A stretch of 64,000 nucleotides of DNA from Thermohalobaculum sediminis (GTDB lineage: Bacteria > Pseudomonadota > Alphaproteobacteria > Rhodobacterales > Rhodobacteraceae): assembly GCF_023487995.1 (NCBI RefSeq), contig NZ_JAMFKN010000005.1:266141-330140 (forward strand), read 5' to 3'. The notes beneath the pieces were generated by a model. The model saw only the letters and a program-made list of their open reading frames with translations, ran no database searches and was not told the origin of the DNA. Positions 58,501-64,000 of the stretch are shown here, in pieces. Made by a program: the position numbers and the translations under genes. Position 1 is the stretch's first letter. Every line of letters begins with the position of its first letter.

Positions 58501-58936
58501 GGCCGAGCTTGCGGACGCCTTCGACGACGTGAAGCGCGTCACCTTCCACATGGCGCCGCCGATCCTGGGGCGAAAGGACAAGGAGGGCCGCCCGGTCAAG
58601 TCCGAGTTCGGCCCTTGGATGCTGAAGGCATTGAGGCTCCTGCGCCGCGGCAAGGCGCTGCGCGGCACCCCCTTCGACCCCTTCGGCTGGTCGGCCGAGC
58701 GTCGGGCCGAGCGCCGCGCGATCCGCGACTACGCGAAGCTGATGGGCGAGGTCATGGCCGGGCTCACTCCCGAGAATGCCGAGACCGCCATCGCGCTTGC
58801 GCGGCTGCCGCTCAAGGTGCGTGGCTTCGGCCATGTGAAGCAGGCGGCCGCCGCCCGCGCCGCCGAGGAACAGGCCGCGCTGATGGCGCAGTTCCGCTCG
58901 GGCGGCCCCGCGCCGATGGCGCAGGCGGCGGAATAG
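55508..58936 (+). CDS. single-chain indolepyruvate ferredoxin oxidoreductase (IorA-IorB fusion)
   Basis: Thiamine-diphosphate, iron-sulfur enzyme decarboxylating aryl or branched 2-oxo acids to acyl-CoA, 1142 residues. Domains in order: pyrimidine-binding (GYVTGYRGSPLGAVD), transketolase-C-like (ARIGIVASGKTWLDV), ThDP-binding (FCAGCPHNSST near 429; NLGDGTYNHSG near 494), a Cys-rich iron-sulfur region (CEGCGDCGVQSNC near 628; CNKDFSCLKGFC near 661) and the gamma domain (LITGVGGTGVVTVGALLTMAA). The two-subunit archaeal enzyme is fused here, as in other proteobacteria. Monocistronic; exact keto-acid preference unknown. Confidence 0.93.
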   Translation: MDLRDVRLTDRYDLTKSPVLVSGIQALVRATLMQRERDRAAGLNTAGYVTGYRGSPLGAVDVTFTQAAKYLEPAQVRFQPGLNEDLAATALWGSQQAELRGEGRHDGVFGLFYAKGPGIDRSGDVFRHANFAGSSKHGGVLVAMGDDHTCESSTTCHQTELALMDVMMPILSPAGVPELIDYMLIGWAMSRYSGLWVGIKSMKDTVEATAVIDGDPHRLQIALPTDFAMPEGGLNIRLGDTPQEQEARLHDYKRFAAQAFARANRLDRRVHGQRGARIGIVASGKTWLDVRHAMEMLGLDDAACRALGLTTYKVGMVWPLEMTALREWAEGLDLIVVVEEKRAVIETQLKEVLYNAASRPRVVGWKDEAGEVLFSVKMDLNPAGIARSLGRVLGAEGIHHPPMDEGLARIARLAEEGNAPQLAERKPWFCAGCPHNSSTVIPEGSRAYAGIGCHYMVQWMDRETLGFTHMGGEGANWIGEAPFSKRGHVFQNLGDGTYNHSGIMAIRAAVDAGVTMTYKILYNDAVAMTGGQRHEGGLKPRQIAEEVMAAGVKRLVAVVDEKEGTPDLPPRVQVHPRENLMAVQRELAEVPGVTAILYVQTCAAEKRRRRKRGTFPDPDRRVFINPAVCEGCGDCGVQSNCVAILPKETPFGRKRQIDQSACNKDFSCLKGFCPSFVTVEGAKPKARAASDFALPDLPEPALPVMRGPWNMLITGVGGTGVVTVGALLTMAAHLEGKGASEMQMAGLAQKGGAVSIHTRIAPRPEDITSVRVAAGEADAVIGGDLVVTAAPKTMQAMERGRTRVLCNSAEIVTGDFTHDTEFRIPSSGLRLQLERRVGAEALTMVDAQRLSEVMLGDAIFANVLLLGAAWQAGMVPLSREAIHKAIELNGAGVEGNLRAFAIGRWAVAFPADARAAIDGKADTPETPEQKIARRADFLVGYQNARLKRRYLRLVEAAQAAEQKAGAEGFAEALAEGYFKLMVYKDEYEVARLHAETLEAELADAFDDVKRVTFHMAPPILGRKDKEGRPVKSEFGPWMLKALRLLRRGKALRGTPFDPFGWSAERRAERRAIRDYAKLMGEVMAGLTPENAETAIALARLPLKVRGFGHVKQAAAARAAEEQAALMAQFRSGGPAPMAQAAE

Positions 58937-58952
58937 CGGCGGCAGGTGGCTC

Positions 58953-59084
58953 GCGGCCCCGGCTCAAGGCCGGGGCAGCGGCTGGCGCCACCACCGCAAT
59001 GCGCTGTCCCGGGCTTGGATCGGGACCTCGCGGGGCTCGTTACGCCCCTCCCCACGCCGCCCCGGACTTGATCCGGGGCCTCGC
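58953..59084. repeat. three GC-rich intergenic palindromes
   Basis: The convergent gap 58937-59123 contains three units: 58953-58980 (flank CAGCG on the right), 59001-59035 (GCGCTGTCCCGG … CGGGACCTCGC) and 59058-59084 (CCGCCCCGG ACTTGAT CCGGGGCCTCGC). The first is inverted relative to the other two. Together with 5115-5234, 35585-35662 and 48700-48759 they define an oriented repeat family. Confidence 0.8.
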
Positions 59085-59123
59085 AGGATCGCGTTCGCGC
59101 CCGCGCCCGCTCTCCGCGCCCCC

Positions 59124-59573
59124 TCACCCCGCCGCGCCGGGCCGGCGCGCCAGGATCACCATCGTGTCGTAGGTCATCACCGCCTCGTCGTTCTGGTTGA
59201 GCACGGTATGGGCGAAGCGGGCGATGCCGCGGTCAGGCTTCGAGCGCGAGGCGCGCGATTCCGTCACCTCGACCCGCAGCCGCAGCCGGTCGCCGGGGCG
59301 CACGGGCTTCAGCCAGCGAAGCGCGTCCATCCCAGGCGAGCCCATGCTCGCCTCGGTCCAGACATTGGCCGCCAGTTCCAGCGTAAAGGCGGTCAGCAGC
59401 GTGTGATAGCCGCTCGCGATCAGCCCGCCATAGGGCGAGGCCCGCGCGGCCTCCGGGTCGGTGTGGAAGGATTGCGGGTCCCACTGCTTCGCGAAGGCGA
59501 TGATCTCGTCCTCGCCCAGCGCGCGCTCGGCCGTCTCGAAGCTGTAGCCTACCGGCAGATCGTCGAAGAACAT
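59124..59573 (-). CDS. MaoC-family hydratase
   Basis: 149-residue single hotdog domain. The hydratase-2 motif appears as WDPQSFHTDPEAAR near residue 31, giving the Asp and His of the active site, followed by SPYGGLIASGYHT. Such proteins hydrate enoyl-CoA with R stereochemistry. Its ATG at 59573 shares a TGATG junction with the ancestral stop of the upstream DinB-family gene, so they formed an operon before that gene broke. Confidence 0.9.
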   Translation of the reverse strand: MFFDDLPVGYSFETAERALGEDEIIAFAKQWDPQSFHTDPEAARASPYGGLIASGYHTLLTAFTLELAANVWTEASMGSPGMDALRWLKPVRPGDRLRLRVEVTESRASRSKPDRGIARFAHTVLNQNDEAVMTYDTMVILARRPGAAG

Positions 59574-60069
59574 CAGGCCCCCTCTCTCTGGAAGACGATC
59601 ATGTCGAGCGAGGGCGCATCCCCCGCAACCGCGTCAGTAGCGCATGCACCTACCCGCGGTGATGGGTCTGGTGGTTGAAGACATGCGCGAGGATCGCCGC
59701 CCGCGTTCCGGTCACCGGTTCGGGCAGGGTGATCGGGCGGTAGGTGATCGCGTCCGCGAGTTCGGCCTCTGCGAAGGCCGCCACGCAGCGGATGATGTCG
59801 GCGTCGAGCACGCGCCGCGCCGCCCGCAATTCCTCGCGGTCGTCGTGCAGGATGTGGTCGAGCGCGAAGGGCGGGTTCGGCTGTCCGCGCAGGCGCGCAA
59901 GCCAGATGAGGTCGGCCACCATGATGTGGTTGAGCGTCCGGTGGACCGACCCGAAGAAGGCGCCGAGATCAGCCCGCGCCTCGTCTTCGGTGAGTGCCGC
60001 CATCGCGGTATAGAGCCTGTCATCCGCCCAGGCGTTGTAGCCCGCGAACATCTCGAAATGCGCTTTCAT
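59573..60069 (-). pseudogene. DinB-family metal-binding protein, 3' end broken by a stop and a frameshift
   Basis: From ATG 60069 ([15 protein letters not shown]) the frame encodes a DinB/YfiT-like four-helix bundle with metal His in SVHRTLNHIM and HVFNHQTHHRG, but closes at TAG 59652-59650 after 139 residues. TAG stands where the family has Gln (HHRGQ). Reading on in the same frame gives VHALLT, then a one-base shift near 59632 restores AVAGDAPSLDMIVFQREGA, the normal DinB end, stopping at 59575-59573 exactly on the MaoC start. So a nonsense change and a 1-nt deletion both hit the last quarter. A short 139-residue form could still be made. Confidence 0.8.
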
Positions 60070-60151
60070 CGCCCTGCCCCCCGTGCTATTGCGCCCGCGA
60101 AATTCCATGGCCCCCGTCCGGCGGGGCCATTTGCATGACAGGAGAAGTCCG

Positions 60152-60574
60152 ATGGCCGTCACCCGCACCCTCTCGATCATCAAGCCCGACGCGACCAAGC
60201 GCAACCTCACCGGCGCGATCAACGCGAAGTTCGAGGCGGCGGGCCTGCGGATCGTGGCGCAGAAGCGGATTCACTTGACCAAGGCTCAGGCCGGCAAGTT
60301 CTACGAGGTTCACAAGGCGCGGCCATTCTATGACGAGCTGTGCGACTTCATGGCCTCGGCGCCCGTGGTGGTTCAGGTGCTCGAGGGCGCGGACGCCGTG
60401 GCCAAGAACCGCGAGGTGATGGGTGCGACCAACCCCGCCGAGGCCGCCGAGGGCACCGTCCGCAAGGAGTTCGCGCTGTCGATCGGCGAGAACTCGGTGC
60501 ATGGTTCGGACTCGGACGAGAACGCCGCCATCGAGATCGCGTTCTTCTTCGCGGGCATCGAGATCGTCGGCTGA
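60152..60574 (+). CDS. ndk: nucleoside diphosphate kinase
   Basis: Transfers the gamma phosphate between nucleoside triphosphates through a phosphohistidine, 140 residues, the family norm. [17 protein letters not shown] opens the protein, [11 protein letters not shown] and [18 protein letters not shown] follow, and the active His is in [13 protein letters not shown] near residue 117. AGGAGA precedes ATG 60152, which excludes the longer frame. A perfect hairpin follows the stop. Confidence 0.97.
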   Translation: MAVTRTLSIIKPDATKRNLTGAINAKFEAAGLRIVAQKRIHLTKAQAGKFYEVHKARPFYDELCDFMASAPVVVQVLEGADAVAKNREVMGATNPAEAAEGTVRKEFALSIGENSVHGSDSDENAAIEIAFFFAGIEIVG

Positions 60575-60590
60575 TCCCACCACGCTGCAA

Positions 60591-60623
60591 GACGCGCCGC
60601 CCAGCCATGCCGGGCGGCGCGTC
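60591..60623 (+). terminator. strong hairpin after ndk, terminator-like
   Basis: GACGCGCCGCCC (60591-60602) pairs perfectly over 12 bp with GGGCGGCGCGTC (60612-60623) around a 9-nt loop, 16 nt after the ndk stop. There is no U-tract, so it may act in Rho-dependent ending or mRNA 3' protection. Confidence 0.55.
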
Positions 60624-60703
60624 CCCTGCGGATGCGTGATTTATAAATTGTTTAAAAACAATATCTTGACCACTTCTTCATGCGTGAAGGCGGCAAGGCG
60701 GGA

Positions 60704-61039
60704 TCACTCCGTGTCGCGCACGACTAGCAGGTTGAGGGCTGCTTCCAGATCCGAGCGGCCCCTCGCATCCGCGCCCGCGCCCGCGACCAGCGCGTCGAAG
60801 ACGCGCCGCAGCTCGGCCTTCTCCTGCGGCGTGATGTCGGACCACAGCCGACCCTGAAGCCCCATCGCCAGCGCGTAGAAGCCGATGAAATGCGGCCGCG
60901 TTCCCGCGAGGACGAGGCGGCGATAGGCCTCGACCGCGCCCAGCGCCCTCACCTCCTCGGCCGTGTGCAGCCCCGCCCGCGCGAAACCCGGCACCGATTT
61001 CGGCCCGATGTTGCGGATGGCGCTGACCGGCTCGGACAT
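60704..61039 (-). CDS. TfoX C-terminal-domain protein
   Basis: 111 residues consisting of a TfoX/Sxy C-terminal domain only: VSAIRNIGPKSVPGFARAGLHTAEEVRALGAVEAYRRLVLAG, then FIGFYALAMGLQGRLWSDITPQEK, a helix-hairpin-helix-like fold. The N-terminal half of full TfoX, linked to competence in gammaproteobacteria, is absent, so no competence role should be assumed. It starts one nt after purN, in the same operon. Confidence 0.85.
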   Translation of the reverse strand: MSEPVSAIRNIGPKSVPGFARAGLHTAEEVRALGAVEAYRRLVLAGTRPHFIGFYALAMGLQGRLWSDITPQEKAELRRVFDALVAGAGADARGRSDLEAALNLLVVRDTE

Positions 61040-61040
61040 C

Positions 61041-61676
61041 TCAGGCGTCGTCCGCCAGGATCGAGAGCCTGTTCACCCGCGCCGCGTCCGGATCGCGCAG
61101 GAAGGCGTCGAGGCAGCGCGGATAGAGCAGATGCTCCTGGCGCAGCACGCGGGCGGCCAGCGTCTCGGCCGTGTCGCCGGGCCGCACGGGGACGACGGCC
61201 TGGCCCAGGATCGTCCCGGTGTCGAGCTCGGGCGTCACCTCGTGCACGGTGCAGCCATGCACGGCCATCCCCGCGTCGAGCGCCCGCTGATGGGTGTGGA
61301 GCCCCTTGAAGAGCGGCAGGATCGAGGGGTGGATGTTGACCATCCGCCCGGCCCAGCCCTCGATCATCGCGTCGGTCATGATCCGCATGAAGCCCGCGCA
61401 GGCCACGATCTCGACCCCGGCGTCGCGCAGCGCGCGGTCGACCTGCGTGTCGAAAGCCGCGCGGTCGCCCCTGAACGGGCGGTGATCGACCGCCGCCGTC
61501 GCCACGCCCCGCGCCTGCGCCTTGGCGAGCCCCGCGGCGTCCGGGTTGTTCGAGACCACGATCGCCGGGGCCCCCGCGATGCGCCCGTCCTGCATCCCCT
61601 CGATCAGCGCGACCATGTTCGAGCCCGAGCCCGAGATCAGGATCCCGACCCGGGGCAGGGCGCGCGGAAGGGTCAC
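61041..61676 (-). CDS. purN: phosphoribosylglycinamide formyltransferase
   Basis: Third step of purine synthesis, using 10-formyl-THF; 211 residues. [19 protein letters not shown] binds the phosphate, [25 protein letters not shown] (catalytic His in the NIHPS/HTH region) and [19 protein letters not shown] follow. GTG 61676 overlaps the purM stop as GTGA; the longer frame is a purM shadow. It is read together with purM, the fifth step. Confidence 0.95.
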   Translation of the reverse strand: MTLPRALPRVGILISGSGSNMVALIEGMQDGRIAGAPAIVVSNNPDAAGLAKAQARGVATAAVDHRPFRGDRAAFDTQVDRALRDAGVEIVACAGFMRIMTDAMIEGWAGRMVNIHPSILPLFKGLHTHQRALDAGMAVHGCTVHEVTPELDTGTILGQAVVPVRPGDTAETLAARVLRQEHLLYPRCLDAFLRDPDAARVNRLSILADDA

Positions 61677-62725
61677 GCCAGCACTCCCTCGTAATGCACC
61701 TCCGGCTGCTCGCCGGCGACCAGGTGGCCGATCCGATGGACGGTCTCGCCCGCCTCGGTCAGCAGGGCCGCGATCGCCTCGGCCCGCGCGGGCTCGACCA
61801 CCACGATCATTCCGATCCCGGCGTTGAAGGTGCGCAGAAGCTCGGCCTGGTCCAGCCCGGCGGTGGTGGCGAGCCAGCGGAACACGGGCGGCAGCCGCCA
61901 GCCGCGCAGGTCGATCCGCGCCGCCACGCCGTCCGACAGCACGCGCGGCAGGTTCTCGGTAAGGCCGCCCCCGGTGATATGCGCAAGCGCCTTCACGCCG
62001 CCGGCCCGGATCGCCGCCATGAGCGGCCGGACATAGATCCGCGTGGGCGCGAGCAGCGCCGCCCCGAGCGTTCCTTCCCCGAACGGGCAGGGCGCGTCCC
62101 AGGCCAGCCCCGCACGCTCGACGGTCTTGCGCACCAGCGAGTAGCCGTTCGAATGCACGCCCGACGAGGAAAGTCCCAGCAGCACGTCCCCCGGCGCGGT
62201 CGCGGCGGGCAGAAGCTGCCCGCGCTCGGCCGCGCCCACCGCGAAGCCCGCGAGGTCGAAGTCGCCCGCGGCATACATGCCCGGCATCTCGGCGGTCTCG
62301 CCGCCGATCAGCGCCGCGCCCGCCTCGCGGCAGCCCGCCGCAATTCCCTCGATCACCCGCGCCGCCTCGCCGACGCCCAGCTTGCCGGTCGCGAAATAGT
62401 CGAGGAATAGGAGCGGCTCGGCCCCCTGGCAGACGAGATCGTTCACGCACATCGCCACGAGGTCGATACCCACCGTGTCGACAAGCCCGGTGTCGATGGC
62501 GATCCGCAGCTTCGTGCCCACGCCATCGGTGGCGGCGACCAGCACGGGGTCGGTGTAGCCCGCGGCCTTGAGGTCGAACAGCCCGCCGAAGCCGCCCAGG
62601 CCCGCCATCACACCCGGCCGGTCGGTGGACTTCGCGGCGGGCTTGATGCGCTCGACCAGCGCGTTGCCCGCGTCGATGTCGACGCCGGCATCGGCATAGG
62701 TGAGACGGCTCGGTCGGTCGGTCAT
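61673..62725 (-). CDS. purM: phosphoribosylformylglycinamidine cyclo-ligase (AIR synthetase)
   Basis: ATP enzyme closing the imidazole ring in purine synthesis, 350 residues. [21 protein letters not shown] opens it; [65 protein letters not shown] and [15 protein letters not shown] are standard. ATG 62725 agrees with the family; the frame to 62863 enters tRNA-Ile. It heads the purM-purN-tfoX-C operon. Confidence 0.97.
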   Translation of the reverse strand: MTDRPSRLTYADAGVDIDAGNALVERIKPAAKSTDRPGVMAGLGGFGGLFDLKAAGYTDPVLVAATDGVGTKLRIAIDTGLVDTVGIDLVAMCVNDLVCQGAEPLLFLDYFATGKLGVGEAARVIEGIAAGCREAGAALIGGETAEMPGMYAAGDFDLAGFAVGAAERGQLLPAATAPGDVLLGLSSSGVHSNGYSLVRKTVERAGLAWDAPCPFGEGTLGAALLAPTRIYVRPLMAAIRAGGVKALAHITGGGLTENLPRVLSDGVAARIDLRGWRLPPVFRWLATTAGLDQAELLRTFNAGIGMIVVVEPARAEAIAALLTEAGETVHRIGHLVAGEQPEVHYEGVLA

Positions 62726-62807
62726 GGGCGCACTCCGCAAGGTATGGGCGCAGGGGGTTGGGCCCGCACCCTTTAGCGCAAGCCTGCGGCCTTGCAAACC
62801 GCGCCCG

Positions 62808-62837
62808 TTGACCCGGCGCATCGCGCCGCAGTATCCC
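62808..62837 (+). promoter_or_regulatory. tRNA-Ile promoter
   Basis: TTGACC at 62808-62813, an 18-nt spacer and TATCCC at 62832-62837, 11 nt before the tRNA. It points away from purM, whose own minus-strand promoter must overlap this interval. Confidence 0.55.
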
Positions 62838-62848
62838 CTGAGGTGCGG

Positions 62849-62924
62849 GGGCCCGTAGCTCAACGGTCAGAGCGGACCGCTCATAACGGTTTGGTTGCAG
62901 GTTCGAATCCTGCCGGGCCTACCA
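62849..62924 (+). tRNA. tRNA-Ile2 (anticodon CAT, lysidine type)
   Basis: 76 nt with encoded CCA. Acceptor GGGCCCG pairs with CGGGCCT (first pair a G-T wobble), D arm GCTC/GAGC, anticodon stem GACCG/CGGTT with loop CTCATAA, T arm GCAGG-TTCGAAT-CCTGC, discriminator A. The body resembles isoleucine tRNAs whose CAT anticodon is modified to lysidine rather than methionine tRNAs; that assignment is from general resemblance. An integrase gene faces its 3' end. Confidence 0.92.
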
Positions 62925-62976
62925 TTATTTCAACAACTTATGCTGAATATACAGAGTGCTCTCGGGTTCATTGAAC

Positions 62977-63999
62977 CTAAGCCTTCCGGTTCCGCAGGTT
63001 CGCGAAGTCCAGGATCGCCGCCTCCTCACGAAGATGGTCAGGAGCAAACCGGGCATAGACCCGCTCCGTCACGGCGATCGACGAGTGGCCGAGGAACTGG
63101 CTGACCCGTTCCATCCTGGCTCCGTTGGCGACGAGATGGACAGCCGCCGTGTGGCGCAGGACATGCGGTGTCACGTTCTTGAGACCGGCAGCCTTCACGG
63201 CTGCATTGAACCCTGTCTTGATCGACTTCACTGGTTCCCCTCCCCACTCGATCACATGGTCGGTGAGGGCGGCCTGTCGCGCGCCCGCGAGGGCAGCGCG
63301 CAGGCCGTCGTTCATCGGTACCCGGGCCCTGCCTTTCCTTGGTCCTGTCTCGCTGGTTCGGAGATCGATTACCCCATGCTCGAAATCGACCCGGTCCCAG
63401 GTGAGCTCGAGAATGGCGGTGACCCTTCCGGCCGTCCCCAGCATGAGGAGGATGGCGAGACGGATGTGATGGGCCATGGGGGCATCAAGGAGCTGGCCGA
63501 TCTCCTGGGTCGTGAGCCAGCGCTCCTTGGGGGCAGGCTTCTGCGGCCGTTCGATGTAGGGTGCCTCGTCGATCATCCGGCGAGGCGGTCTGGAGGCCCA
63601 GACCAGGGCGGTGCGCAGATGCCCGAGCTCGGTCCAGATCGTGCCGTCCTTCTTGCCGGCCTGGCGACGCATCCTGGTGTAGTCCCTACAGAGCTGGTCG
63701 GTGATCTGGTCAGGCCGGAGATGCCCGAAATGCCCGAGCACGGCAGTGCTCTCGTGCTTCATGGCCTCGGCAACCCGACGTCCATCCCGATCGGCCCTGT
63801 AGGCGTTCCAGATGTCCTGGACTGTCAGGACTCCAGCTTGGGGCGTCTCGCGCCGGATAACGTCGAGGGCCGCTCTCTCTGCTTCCTTTCGGGTGCGTGC
63901 GTCAAGACGATGCCGGCGTCGCTTGAGCCTCCCCAGACGATTTGGTCCACCTCTATGATGAAGCAGAGGAGGATCGAGAATGGCGAACAAGCACCACAA
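62977..63999 (-). CDS. tyrosine recombinase/integrase, 5' end missing or disrupted
   Basis: Site-specific integrase, about 320 recognisable residues. The SAM-like core-binding domain is in LTVQDIWNAYRADRDGRR to LGHLRTALVWAS. The catalytic domain has Arg in LGTAGRVTAILELTWDRVDF, His-x-x-Arg in TPHVLRHTAAVHLV, a late His in FLGHSS and the Tyr nucleophile in TERVYARFAPDH. Family-like sequence begins only at about 63935 (GRLKRRRHRLDARTRKEAE). Upstream of that the frame stays open to the window end but looks unrelated and overlaps a probable IS end. Its stop is 52 nt from the tRNA 3' end, the usual layout of a tRNA-targeted element. Confidence 0.88.
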   Translation of the reverse strand: MWCLFAILDPPLLHHRGGPNRLGRLKRRRHRLDARTRKEAERAALDVIRRETPQAGVLTVQDIWNAYRADRDGRRVAEAMKHESTAVLGHFGHLRPDQITDQLCRDYTRMRRQAGKKDGTIWTELGHLRTALVWASRPPRRMIDEAPYIERPQKPAPKERWLTTQEIGQLLDAPMAHHIRLAILLMLGTAGRVTAILELTWDRVDFEHGVIDLRTSETGPRKGRARVPMNDGLRAALAGARQAALTDHVIEWGGEPVKSIKTGFNAAVKAAGLKNVTPHVLRHTAAVHLVANGARMERVSQFLGHSSIAVTERVYARFAPDHLREEAAILDFANLRNRKA

Positions 64000-64000
64000 G
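63943..64000 (+). mobile_element. probable left end of an IS3-type insertion sequence, cut by the window edge
   Basis: From about 63943 (TGGTCCACC) the integrase-like sequence gives way to a leader with AGGAGG at 63967-63972 and an ATG at 63980 opening a plus-strand frame MANKHHK to the last base. The strong, perfectly spaced ribosome site and this N-terminus resemble IS3-group OrfA proteins as I remember them. Only seven codons are visible, so the call is tentative and the exact IS end is a guess. Confidence 0.4.

Noticed and set aside
60704..61039. Competence regulator Sxy/TfoX
   Set aside because: Only the C-terminal domain is present and it lies in a purine operon, so a competence role is not supported.

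Overview
The window is about 70% GC, densely packed, and reads as chromosome of an alphaproteobacterium, most likely of the Rhodobacterales (Rhodobacteraceae-like). The grounds are the order amidase - rnpB - mraZ - complete dcw (division and cell wall) cluster - lpxC - bamD - recN, a DAP-type MurE, an FtsZ with a long linker, a class II DAHP synthase, a single-chain indolepyruvate oxidoreductase, and many 4-nt stop/start overlaps. The family call is inference from gene content; no 16S gene is present.

Layout. 1-6442 (minus): a spermidine/putrescine-type ABC operon (binding protein, ATPase, two permeases) followed by glgB. 6789-9943: a PP2A-like phosphatase, a polysaccharide-export lipoprotein and an Ami_2 amidase. 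9972-10374: RNase P RNA. 10560-35501 (plus): a promoter with MraZ-type TGGG repeats and a GC-rich structured leader, then mraZ-rsmH-ftsL-ftsI-murE-murF-mraY-sORF-murD-ftsW-murG-murC-(APC permease)-murB-ddl-ftsQ-ftsA-ftsZ, a terminator, lpxC, bamD, recN and a small membrane-protein ORF. 35722-44664: assorted metabolism and envelope genes (D-lactate dehydrogenase-like, thioesterase, ClC, DUF427, aminopeptidase P, DUF2147, a lipoprotein, a double cold-shock protein, DUF192) ending with tRNA-Pro(TGG). 44698-55310: a thioesterase/GlxA-type regulator pair, class II DAHP synthase with serB, msrP, LysR and HxlR regulators, an SDR/acyl-CoA dehydrogenase pair and a hydrolase. 55508-62725: indolepyruvate oxidoreductase, MaoC, a broken DinB-family gene, ndk, a TfoX-C protein, purN and purM. 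62849-64000: tRNA-Ile(CAT), a tyrosine integrase facing it, and what looks like the left end of an insertion sequence cutting the integrase 5' end. This is probably the edge of an integrated element.

How it works together. The dcw block supplies every step from UDP-MurNAc peptide assembly (MurC-F, Ddl, MurB) through lipid I/II (MraY, MurG) to the septal machine (FtsW, FtsI, FtsL, FtsQ, FtsA, FtsZ). LpxC and BamD then link it to outer-membrane lipid A and protein assembly. Most steps are coupled by ATGA or GTGA overlaps.

The window is mainly core genome and I see no defence island or CRISPR array. The points most worth checking are an amino-acid-permease-like gene inside the dcw cluster, two small unrecognised ORFs in or after it, the structured mra leader, a doubly lesioned DinB-family gene, a ClC protein with Val at the proton-glutamate position, an oriented family of intergenic palindromes, and the tRNA-Ile/integrase/IS junction at the right edge.
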